A stretch of 64,000 nt of DNA, from contig CAYPNP010000007.1 of assembly GCA_964412195.1 (NCBI GenBank), forward strand, positions 124,001 through 188,000. The letters run 5' to 3'. The notes beneath the pieces were generated by a model. The model was not told where the DNA came from and ran no database searches. It worked only from the letters and a program-made list of their open reading frames with translations. Position numbers and translations under genes: made by a program. This document shows positions 1-8,128 of this stretch, one piece after another. Positions within the stretch are counted from its first letter, which is position 1, and each line of letters starts with the position of its first letter. This DNA is from CAYPNP01 sp964412195. GTDB lineage: Bacteria > Acidobacteriota > JAAYUB01.

Positions 1-569
1 CCGTCGCCAAGGCCCAGCCAGTCGTCAAGATCCAACCGAAAGACCAGGCCGTCGATGCCGAAGCGGAGGCCCGGCACGCACGCGTGGAGGAAGCCGCCCG
101 CCGCGCCGAGGCCGAAGCGGAACGCATGGAGCACGAGTTCGACCGGCTGGGTGACGAGCTGAGCGCCATGCTGGAAAAGGAGCTGGCGCCCCTGGAGGAA
201 GCCATCGAAAAGGCGGCGGAAGAGCTCGCCCAGATCCACGAGGGCAAGATCGAGGCGCTCGCCGAAGAGATGGAAAATCTGGCCGAATCCGAAAAGGAAG
301 GGCACAAGCTGACCGCCGAGCAGGAGCAGCGCATGAAGGAGCTGCAGGCCCAGATGGAGGCGATGAGCGCCCAGATCCAGAAGACCGTCCAGGAGAAAAT
401 CGAGCCGCTGCAGAAGCAGATCCAGGAGAAGATCCAAGCCACCGCCCCGCAGCGCAAGGAGTTCATCCGCCAGGCCATCGAGCAGCTCCAGCAGGAACTC
501 AAGCGGATCGAGGAAGAGGAGAAGGCGGCGCAGAGCAAATCCGAGGCGCCCGCGCAGCCCCCGAAATAA
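1..569 (+). CDS. C-terminal part of a coiled-coil protein (5' end outside window)
   Basis: The frame is open from the first bases of the window (codon phase beginning at position 3) to the TAA at 567-569, so this is the tail of a longer gene; a GTG at 84 is in frame but is not convincing as a true start. The visible ~189 residues are almost entirely charged heptad-like helix (Glu/Lys/Gln/Ala-rich), typical of a long coiled coil, ending in a Pro/Ala/Ser-rich tail. No catalytic motif is visible. Such tails occur on several kinds of membrane-anchored proteins (for example M56/BlaR-like peptidases), but nothing here allows a choice. A strong terminator hairpin follows, so it is the last gene of its transcript. 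Confidence 0.7.
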   Translation, partial: VAKAQPVVKIQPKDQAVDAEAEARHARVEEAARRAEAEAERMEHEFDRLGDELSAMLEKELAPLEEAIEKAAEELAQIHEGKIEALAEEMENLAESEKEGHKLTAEQEQRMKELQAQMEAMSAQIQKTVQEKIEPLQKQIQEKIQATAPQRKEFIRQAIEQLQQELKRIEEEEKAAQSKSEAPAQPPK

Positions 570-607
570 GGAATTCCCACCACCAATCCTGACTCCGCGT
601 TCCACTG

Positions 608-643
608 ACGGCCCGCCTCCCCCGGGAGCGGGCCGTCCTGTTT
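608..643 (+). terminator. Rho-independent terminator after the coiled-coil gene
   Basis: A perfect 10-bp stem (GACGGCCCGC at 608-617 with its complement at 629-638) and an 11-nt loop are followed by a short T-containing run. It sits 39 bp after the stop codon and just before the convergent M28 peptidase gene. Confidence 0.75.
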
Positions 644-679
644 GGGCCGCGCGCCGGCCGGCCCCTCACCGGCCTGTCC

Positions 680-3619
680 TCAGGGGATGAGCCGCTCCGA
701 GGCCCCGGCGGCCACCCGCGCCGCCGACTCGATGGCGATGGCGGCCAGCGCCGCCCCGTAGTCCAGGTCGATGTTCTCCATGGTGTCGTGGGTGTCGTGG
801 TAGCCCTGCCGGCTGATGTCGTAGTTCTCCATGAATAGGACGACCGGAATCCCCGCATCAGAGAGGATCTGCCCGTCGGTGTTGTACAGCGCGCTGCGCG
901 GGTCCTGCTTCGGCCGGACCTCACCGTGCAGCGGGAGGTGCGCGGCGATGGGCGGGATGGCGCGCCCGTCCGGGCTGCGCCTTCCCCGCCCCAGGCCCCG
1001 GCGCGACGGGCGACGGTTCCAGGCCGGCACCCGCGCGTTCCAGATCATGTTGGCCAGGTGCGCCTGCCAGGCCAGCTCCATCGATTCCCGGCTGGTGCCG
1101 GGGGCGATCTGGAAGATGTCCCGGTCGCGGTCGGTGTTGTGGGCGATCATGTCCATCACGTACACCCCCTCGACCCGCGCCGCGGAGAGGTCCACCATCC
1201 GCGAGTCGGGCAGGCGCAGCCGGAGCGACCGCCCGACCAGCGCCTCGGCCAGGTGGCGCGCCCCCATGCAGTCCGACGGGAACTCCTCCCCGGTGAGGTG
1301 GACCAGCCAGACGTCGCAGTCGAGCCGCCCCGCCCGGCTGAGCTCCAGGAAGATCGGCGCCGCCAGCAGGAGCACCGCCGTGGCGGAGTAGTTGTCGTCC
1401 GCGCCCGCGGCGGCCAGGCGGGCGCCGGTGCCACCTTGGTCCTTCTCGTAGCAGTCCTCCATGTAGGCGGTGTCGTAGTGGTCGGCCAGGACCACGGCGC
1501 GGCTCCGGTCGCGGCCCGGGATGACCACCATCAGGTTCCGCTCTTCCGCCTTCCCCTCCTGGTTGCGCCGCCAGCCGCCCATCCAGGGGAAGTCGAAATC
1601 GGTCCGCCAGCGGAAGGGCAGGTCGCCCGCCAGGGCCTGTCCTGCCATGCCGGTGCGCGTGATCGCCTGCCGGTGGCACTCGAGGAGGTGGTCGCCCAGG
1701 GCGTCGAGGTCGCGGCGATGGTGCGGGCGCTCGGCTTGGGTGACAGGGTCATCGGCGCAGTCGGCATTTTCCTTGGTGACAAACCGGCCCTCGGCCAACT
1801 CGGCGATCGTCTTCCAGTAGGCCACTTCGAAGGAGCGGCGGGCGGTCCACCGGAAGGTGATGGGCTCGGGCAGCTTCGGGCGGGCCCGGCGGCCCGCCTT
1901 CGGCGGCGGCCCCATCCGGGTTTCGAGGTCCCGGGCCATGGCGCTCCAGGTCGCAGCATCCGCGCCCAGGCGCGCCAGCGACTCCAGCCAGTCCTCCAGA
2001 GTGGCCGCCTTGGGGGCCGTGAGCAGATGGCGGGCGAAACTGCGCGGCAGCGGCCGACGCTCCATCAGCCGCCACGTGTCCATCAGCTTCCGGATGTTGA
2101 GGGCCGCCTGGTGGGCGGGGTGGCCGTGGAGCTCGCGGTAGCCTTCGATCACGTACCGGAAGCTCTCCCGATCCAAGCGGCGCGGCCAGAGCACCACCGC
2201 GGGTTCCGCGCCGGGGGCGTCGGCCGGGCGGGCGGTCAGGAAACCGGACGGAGCGTCGGGCAGCATCTCCGCCTGGCCGGTCACGGAGGAGAGGAAGGCG
2301 GCCAGGGGACGGTGCCAGAACACTTCGTACCGGCCGACGCGCATCGCCGGAAACAGGAACCGGTATCCGAACAGCCCGCCCTCCTGGAGCGCAGCCGCGG
2401 CCCGGGCCAGTTCGGCCCGCCCGGCCCGCGGACCGTCCAGGAGCACCTCGCACTTCCGGGTCCAGATCTGGGCGTTGCGGGCCATGGGCTTGCCGTACAG
2501 CCCCACATCGTCGGGGGCCGCGCTGAACAGGACATGGGCTGTCTGGTCCTCCGTGCCGACCACCGCCAGCTCGTCCTCGTGGAGGTGCAGCCGCCCCCAG
2601 CGGTGCGTCCGCCGGTAGGTGTTGCGGACCGCTCCGTCGCCCGCCCCCGGCTCGCTCCGGTCCGGGCGGTGCTCGTGCATCCAGCCTGATTGCAGCACGC
2701 GGAGGCCGCGCGGCGCTTCATGCCGTTCGAAAACATGCAACAGCGGGATCTGCACCGCCCCCGGCAGCGAGGAAGCCAATCGGTTGTACTGCGGCGTCCC
2801 CCAGAAGACCAGGCTGCCCGGGAATGGGATCAGGTGCAACCGGCCGTCCAGGTAGGCCTGGCGGACCGCAAGAGGCAGCACCTGGAACGGCCGGAACGTC
2901 AGCAGGTACCGGACGTTTTCAACAGCCTCGCTCTCCCCCCACAGGAGCGGCGCCGTCCAGGAAGGCAGGACGCTTTCCGTCCAAGGCAGTCCCGCCGGCC
3001 GGTCGCCCGAGGGGAGGATCCGGAAGCCGGCCGCCCGCAAGTCTTCCAGTTTGCCGGGATCTTCCCCATACACCCGGGCCAGGAGGTTGCGGATGAACGC
3101 CAGGGACTGCTCCGCCGGCCGCTCCCGGCCCGGTTCCAGGTAGGCGCTCTGCCAGAACGCATGCTCGGGCCCCAGCTCGCTGCTCCCGAACAGGGTCCAG
3201 CGGACCCGGCCCTTGTCGTCCTGGGTTTTCGTGAGGGCCAACGGCAGCAGCACCACATACCGTTCGTGGGCGAGCCGCCCGGCGTGTTCCTCCAGTTCCG
3301 GGGGCCAATAAGGATTGTCCGCCAGCAGGGCCTTACCCACGGTCCGGACCGGCTGGCCTTGACCCAGTCGTACCACGGCGGCGATGACCGCGTGGGCCAG
3401 CTCCTCCAGCCCCGGCTGCATCTCGAAGACCTCTTCGTACTCAGTGAAGCGCCAGCCGTACGGGTCCTCCTCCCCGAACGGCATCGGCTCATGGCTGCCG
3501 TAGGGTTTCCAGCCGATCCGCGGTGGCGGCATGAATTCCGAGTACGCCTCGATCCGGAAGCTTCCGTCCGTGACCGGCGGAAGATCTTGCATCATCAGCG
3601 GCCAACCGTCTTTCGCCAT
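680..3619 (-). CDS. Large M28-family zinc aminopeptidase with long N-terminal region
   Basis: The C-terminal third is an M28 peptidase fold: HYDTA near residue 713 (first Zn ligand), GADDN near 740 (bridging Asp), TGEEF near 776 (catalytic Glu plus ligand) and HDTHDTMEN near 940 (last His ligand). M28 enzymes are co-catalytic di-zinc exopeptidases that remove N-terminal residues. The first ~620 residues match no family I recognise and contain no clear signal peptide or membrane segment, so the protein (979 aa) is two to three times the usual M28 size and probably cytoplasmic. I chose the ATG at 3619 because GGGAGG lies just upstream; an in-frame ATG 12 codons earlier lacks a ribosome site. 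The gene is followed downstream by a gene on the opposite strand and preceded by hemD on the same strand, 138 bp away. Confidence 0.8.
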   Translation of the reverse strand: MAKDGWPLMMQDLPPVTDGSFRIEAYSEFMPPPRIGWKPYGSHEPMPFGEEDPYGWRFTEYEEVFEMQPGLEELAHAVIAAVVRLGQGQPVRTVGKALLADNPYWPPELEEHAGRLAHERYVVLLPLALTKTQDDKGRVRWTLFGSSELGPEHAFWQSAYLEPGRERPAEQSLAFIRNLLARVYGEDPGKLEDLRAAGFRILPSGDRPAGLPWTESVLPSWTAPLLWGESEAVENVRYLLTFRPFQVLPLAVRQAYLDGRLHLIPFPGSLVFWGTPQYNRLASSLPGAVQIPLLHVFERHEAPRGLRVLQSGWMHEHRPDRSEPGAGDGAVRNTYRRTHRWGRLHLHEDELAVVGTEDQTAHVLFSAAPDDVGLYGKPMARNAQIWTRKCEVLLDGPRAGRAELARAAAALQEGGLFGYRFLFPAMRVGRYEVFWHRPLAAFLSSVTGQAEMLPDAPSGFLTARPADAPGAEPAVVLWPRRLDRESFRYVIEGYRELHGHPAHQAALNIRKLMDTWRLMERRPLPRSFARHLLTAPKAATLEDWLESLARLGADAATWSAMARDLETRMGPPPKAGRRARPKLPEPITFRWTARRSFEVAYWKTIAELAEGRFVTKENADCADDPVTQAERPHHRRDLDALGDHLLECHRQAITRTGMAGQALAGDLPFRWRTDFDFPWMGGWRRNQEGKAEERNLMVVIPGRDRSRAVVLADHYDTAYMEDCYEKDQGGTGARLAAAGADDNYSATAVLLLAAPIFLELSRAGRLDCDVWLVHLTGEEFPSDCMGARHLAEALVGRSLRLRLPDSRMVDLSAARVEGVYVMDMIAHNTDRDRDIFQIAPGTSRESMELAWQAHLANMIWNARVPAWNRRPSRRGLGRGRRSPDGRAIPPIAAHLPLHGEVRPKQDPRSALYNTDGQILSDAGIPVVLFMENYDISRQGYHDTHDTMENIDLDYGAALAAIAIESAARVAAGASERLIP

Positions 3620-3757
3620 GGGTTTCCTCCCTGCGGGATTGTGCCGTCGTTCCATCGAGGGGCGGCATGCCCCTCCAAAGAATGGTCGAACGGATGTGGA
3701 ATCCTGCGCCTAGGATATCGGAAAAATTTCGGAATGCAACGGCGGGAGGGGGGAGCT

Positions 3758-4534
3758 TCAGGGGTCCGGGTGGCGGAAGTGGCTCTCCAGCGCCGTGACC
3801 AGCCCCTCGACGGTGTGCGGGTCCGCCTCGAGGAGGACCGGGGCTTGCACCGGCGCCAGCGCCCGGGTGGTGGCGGGGCCGATGGACACGGCGGCGACGC
3901 GCGGGTGGCGCCGGAAGAAATCGGCCCCGGCGCCGGCCAGGAACCCCCTGACCGCCGAGGGCGAGGCGAAGGTGACGGCGTCCGCCTCCGCCAGGCGGGC
4001 CAGCTCCTCCGGCGGCGGGGGGGCCGGCGCGGTCCGGTAGGCCACGACCTTCCGCACGGTCCAGCCCGCCGCGGTCAGCATCTCGGCCAGCTCCTCGCGG
4101 GCGATGTCCGAGGAGGGGATCACCACCATGCCCTCGGGCGCCGGAAGCTCCTCCGCCAGCTCCGCCGCCAGGTCCGCGCCAGTGAAACGCCGCGGCACCC
4201 GGTCCACCCGGACTCCCCGAGCCTCCAGCAGCGCCCGCGTGGCCGGCCCGACGACGCCCACCCGCTTGCCGGCCCACGCCGCCGCGCCCCATCCCCGGGC
4301 GGCCAGGCGGTCCAGGAAATAGACGGCCGCGTTGGCCGATGGGAAGAGCACCCAGGCCACCCGGTCCCAGTCCGCCAGCACTGCATCCACCTCCGCCCAG
4401 GACGCGGGGGCGGTGACGGCGATGGCGGGGCACAGCCGCGGCTCGGCGCCCCGCCGGCGCAGCGCCTCGACCAGGGTTCCCGCCTGGGCGGCGTCTCGGG
4501 TCACGACGACGATTTTTCCCTGCAGCGGTTCCAT
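3758..4534 (-). CDS. hemD: Uroporphyrinogen-III synthase
   Basis: HemD closes and inverts ring D of hydroxymethylbilane to give uroporphyrinogen III, the branch point to haem and corrinoids. The protein (258 aa from the chosen start) has the expected two-lobed alpha/beta arrangement: KIVVVTRD at the start, then the LFPSANAA segment, GVVGPATRALLE, and in the second lobe DAVTFASPSAVRGF and SIGPATTRAL, all characteristic positions in this weakly conserved family. The ATG at 4534 has AGGTGA about ten bases upstream; an upstream in-frame ATG at 4567 would add 11 unremarkable residues. No other haem genes are adjacent. It is divergent from mnmA, from which it is separated by 86 bp. Confidence 0.85.
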   Translation of the reverse strand: MEPLQGKIVVVTRDAAQAGTLVEALRRRGAEPRLCPAIAVTAPASWAEVDAVLADWDRVAWVLFPSANAAVYFLDRLAARGWGAAAWAGKRVGVVGPATRALLEARGVRVDRVPRRFTGADLAAELAEELPAPEGMVVIPSSDIAREELAEMLTAAGWTVRKVVAYRTAPAPPPPEELARLAEADAVTFASPSAVRGFLAGAGADFFRRHPRVAAVSIGPATTRALAPVQAPVLLEADPHTVEGLVTALESHFRHPDP

Positions 4535-4620
4535 CCGTGAATCACCTGGCCCGTTTCCGCCGTCCAAGGAGTTGGCGGAGCGCTATATCGAACATTTGAA
4601 CGGTTGAATTGTAACAGATT

Positions 4621-5745
<1,125 letters not shown>

Positions 5746-5756
5746 ATCCCTGACAG

Positions 5757-5778
5757 TTGACCGATGACCGGTGACTGG
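5757..5778 (+). repeat. TGACCG-heptad tract
   Basis: Three consecutive 7-bp units of the form NTGACCG begin 12 bp after the mnmA stop codon. The same heptad word recurs at 33210-33243 and, in reverse orientation, at 60750-60777, each time at a gene boundary. Confidence 0.6.
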
Positions 5779-5840
5779 CCCGCGATCACGCAACTCTGCA
5801 GCCGGCGTCGACATATGCTCGTACTCGGGGTCCCGGTAAA

Positions 5841-5855
5841 TGGGGTCGGACCACG
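5841..5855 (+). repeat. Element end, copy 1 (outer left)
   Basis: TGGGGTCGGACCACG is repeated in the same orientation at 6863-6877 and as its exact reverse complement at 7932-7946. The similarity of this copy to the right-hand copy extends outwards by a GGTAAA run, which the middle copy lacks, suggesting 5835-7952 may be the oldest boundary of the island. Confidence 0.75.
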
Positions 5856-5864
5856 CGATTTCAT

Positions 5865-6030
5865 TCATAAATCAGGGAATATGTGTTAATAATGCTCGTT
5901 TTCACTGACTATTTGAACGTTATTGCCCTGAAAAACGTGAACTGAACCGTCATACTGAACGGCTGGCTCCTTCAAAAGCCAGGACTCCCCTTTCTCCTGG
6001 ATATCCTTTCCGCAAGCTCTGAACCCGTTG
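5865..6030 (-). pseudogene. Decayed 3' end of a second RAYT transposase
   Basis: Read on the minus strand this stretch encodes about 55 residues aligning without a gap to the C-terminus of the intact transposase at 6887-7699: GFRACGKDIQ against GFRAIGRDIQ, then SWLLKEP against AWLLKEP, VFQGNN against VFQGKN, SENEH against GENEC, and a shared terminal IFPDL before the stop. A TAA interrupts the frame six codons from the end. Upstream of GFRA the similarity stops abruptly, so only the 3' end of the older copy survives. It is adjacent to the same 15-bp end sequence as the intact copy. Confidence 0.85.
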
Positions 6031-6180
6031 CAATTGGGGATCGAAAAGCTTGACCGGTGCCAATCAGACTCCGTTACTTTCCCATGATCATTGATTTTAT
6101 GAGGGATTGGAATGTAAGTGTGATCGAATTTTCCGAAATAGAGGCAGATCAGTCAATACCTTTACGGCTGGTGATTGCCT

Positions 6181-6759
6181 TCAGGCATTCAATATATCGT
6201 CCGGTTCAAACATCGGAATTTCGTATTGGCCACTGATCAGCATCTGGTAAAACGTTGCCATCTCCGCAGGCCGGACAGTGATACCAGAAAAGACAATGGA
6301 GAGGTATTTCCGGATACCCGAGACCGATATGATCAAGGATCCATACACCTCATCCTCCTGCTTGGGTTGAAATTTATCCACCAACGTATTGATTTCGCAA
6401 TCATAGAAATAGAGTTCTCGAGAGAATGAGGGTTCATCATCTTCCTCGACATCCAACTGAAACCAGATCAGGGGCCAAACCGTGCATTGGAATTCCACCG
6501 GACAATACCCTTGTCGTTGAAAGAGTTCATCCGATCGGGGCCGGATGTTCTCGCAGCAGAGTACAAATGAAAGCGTCTCCAAGTCGTCAGAGAATTTGAG
6601 AGCGCTGATCAGACTGTCATGAAAAAAGGCTCGTCTGAAATACCACCATAAGTCGGGATGATGGGTCCGGTCAAGTTGCTTCAGGTATTGTTGATAACGG
6701 CGAAAACTCTCCACATACCCATCCCCCTCTTCGAGGATCTGGAACCGGTTTCGAATCAT
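6181..6759 (-). CDS. Unknown protein carried between two RAYT element ends
   Basis: The 192-residue product has no motif I recognise: it is acidic, rich in Trp, Phe and Tyr, lacks a signal peptide or membrane span and contains scattered beta-like segments. The start is well supported: CCGGAGG lies five bases before the ATG at 6759. Codon use is clearly less GC-biased than in the surrounding core genes, which suggests recent acquisition. It lies between the transposase remnant (5865-6030) and the intact transposase, all on the minus strand, and is bracketed by two direct copies of the 15-bp element end (5841 and 6863). An extended -10 (TGCTAAAAT on the minus strand at 6806-6814) next to an octamer tandem repeat could serve as its promoter. 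It may be cargo or a bystander gene; I cannot say what it does. Confidence 0.75.
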   Translation of the reverse strand: MIRNRFQILEEGDGYVESFRRYQQYLKQLDRTHHPDLWWYFRRAFFHDSLISALKFSDDLETLSFVLCCENIRPRSDELFQRQGYCPVEFQCTVWPLIWFQLDVEEDDEPSFSRELYFYDCEINTLVDKFQPKQEDEVYGSLIISVSGIRKYLSIVFSGITVRPAEMATFYQMLISGQYEIPMFEPDDILNA

Positions 6760-6821
6760 GAAGCCTCCGGAATCAATCGAATCAATCGCCTAGCTCGGCA
6801 AAGCGATTTTAGCATAACGGG

Positions 6822-6845
6822 TCACGGGGTCACGGGGTCACGGGG
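6822..6845 (+). repeat. Octamer tandem repeat TCACGGGG x3
   Basis: Three perfect head-to-tail copies of TCACGGGG lie between the start of the unknown gene and the left end of the transposase element. Its position just upstream of a plausible extended -10 for the unknown gene means it may influence that promoter. Confidence 0.8.
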
Positions 6846-6862
6846 TCCACGGGCGGGGTCCA

Positions 6863-7946
6863 TGGGGTCGGACCACGCGATCTCACTTATAAATCAGGGA
6901 ATATGCGCCAAATACACTCGTTTTCACCGCTTATTTCGATGTTTTTACCCTGAAAAACTATCGGCAAGCTGTCATACGGAGTAGTTGGCTCCTTCAAAAG
7001 CCAGGCACCGCCGTCTTCCTGGATATCCCGGCCTATGGCGCGGAAGCCGAGTTCCTCCTTCACCTTCTGGACAAACTCCTCGCTGCCGACTGCCACAGAG
7101 CGGGTCCACTTGTCATCGCGGGATAAGGCCTCCCCACGGAATCTCAGAGCCTTTTCGACTTGATGCCGACAGCTCTCCTGAATCTGATCCACTCGATCAG
7201 CGTGGTAAAGCTCCATCAAGCTCTGGAAATCGATACAACCGCCCCGAAGGCGCGGATTCTGGATCTCGTGATACCCGCTGAACACCCATTCTGCCGGATG
7301 CCGCACGGCGCCGGCCCGCACCATGTTCAGGTCGATGTAAACCATACAAGCCAGAAGGTGGTCGCCACTCTCGACCGCCGTGGCGTGATACCGGTCTTCC
7401 CAGTACGCCCCATGCCGCTCCTTCCGGTTGTTGTATTCCTGAGCCGTGCGGCCAGCCGCCAATTGGAGGCTGCGAGCAATCGCTTCCGGCTCCCCCTTGT
7501 CGATCACGAGCAGATGGACGTGATTGGAGGTGATCATGTAATTCAGGAGATGCAAACCCTCCCTCCGGCGCGCTTCCCTCAGCCAATACAAATATCGTCG
7601 TCGATCTTTACTGAAGCGCAACAAGAAATCCTTTTGGTGGCACCGGTGCGTGATGTGCCACACTTTCCCCGGAAGATAGCTCCGATTCGCTCGCGGCATA
7701 AACACCTTCGAATAATGGATGGTGGTCAGATCATACCGGGTGACTGCTTCCTCGGCAATTCAAATCCTCCATGGCTGGAACAATCCCAAAATTATAGAGA
7801 AGGGGAAGACCTGGCGCTCAGGATAGCGCTCAGGATTGGATCTCAGGCTCACTTTTTGGGGTAAAAACATCGATTTAAGGCGGAAAAAAGCTAAAAATTC
7901 AGCGCTATCTTTATTCACATCAATCAATTGCCGTGGTCCGACCCCA
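6863..7946. mobile_element. REP-associated transposase (RAYT) element with 15-bp inverted ends
   Basis: TGGGGTCGGACCACG at 6863-6877 and its exact reverse complement at 7932-7946 bracket a single Y1-type transposase gene. The 1,084-bp unit is lower in GC than its flanks. The gene starts 233 bp inside the right end and its stop lies only 10 bp inside the left end. RAYT proteins are IS200/IS605-like HUH enzymes that are usually single-copy and associated with intergenic palindromes rather than with classical insertion sequences. Confidence 0.75.
6887..7699 (-). CDS. REP-associated tyrosine transposase (RAYT, Y1_Tnp family)
   Basis: HUH-superfamily single-strand transposase of the IS200-like family. 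The characteristic opening MPRANR, WHITHRCHQKDFLLRF, the metal-binding HxH in SNHVHLL, the catalytic-tyrosine region around AYWEDRYHATAVE, and YIDLNMVRAGAV followed by HPAEW are all in the expected order. I chose the ATG at 7699 because relatives begin with this MPRANR sequence; a GTG two codons upstream is the alternative. Length (270 aa) is normal and no frameshift is seen, so the enzyme may be active. These proteins nick and join single-stranded DNA at hairpins. A truncated homologous 3' end lies 0.9 kb away at 5865-6030. Confidence 0.93.
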   Translation of the reverse strand: MPRANRSYLPGKVWHITHRCHQKDFLLRFSKDRRRYLYWLREARRREGLHLLNYMITSNHVHLLVIDKGEPEAIARSLQLAAGRTAQEYNNRKERHGAYWEDRYHATAVESGDHLLACMVYIDLNMVRAGAVRHPAEWVFSGYHEIQNPRLRGGCIDFQSLMELYHADRVDQIQESCRHQVEKALRFRGEALSRDDKWTRSVAVGSEEFVQKVKEELGFRAIGRDIQEDGGAWLLKEPTTPYDSLPIVFQGKNIEISGENECIWRIFPDL

Positions 7947-8128
7947 TTTTACCCCATTTTCTCCGGGGGTGACCGGCGGCCGGCCACGACCGCCGAGCGG
8001 CCCGATGACCGGGAGCGCTCCCCGTCCCGCAGGATCCAACCAAGGCACCCTTTTTCACGTACAATCCCCGAAGGGAATCCCCGCCGATGGGGTTTTCCCG
8101 GCGCACCGGTTGTGGTATGGTAGGCGCT
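7700..8128. other. Gene-free stretch between the transposase and lpxB
   Basis: This 429-bp stretch holds the upstream region of the transposase, a doubled 11-bp word (GCGCTCAGGAT at 7814-7824 and 7826-7836), an A/T-rich segment and the right element end (7932-7946). Beyond 7946 the base composition returns to that of the core genome. I see no gene in it. Confidence 0.6.

Larger units (their letters stand above)
5746..6180. other. Gene-free stretch between mnmA and the island gene
   Basis: Apart from the heptad tract (5757-5778), one copy of the 15-bp element end (5841-5855) and the transposase remnant (5865-6030), I see nothing that can be called a gene here. Bases 6031-6180 are lower in GC than the flanks and carry no recognisable signal. 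Confidence 0.6.

Noticed and set aside
6863..7946. Classical insertion sequence with DDE transposase
   Set aside because: The protein is a Y1/HUH enzyme with HxH and single-Tyr region; no target-site duplication is evident.
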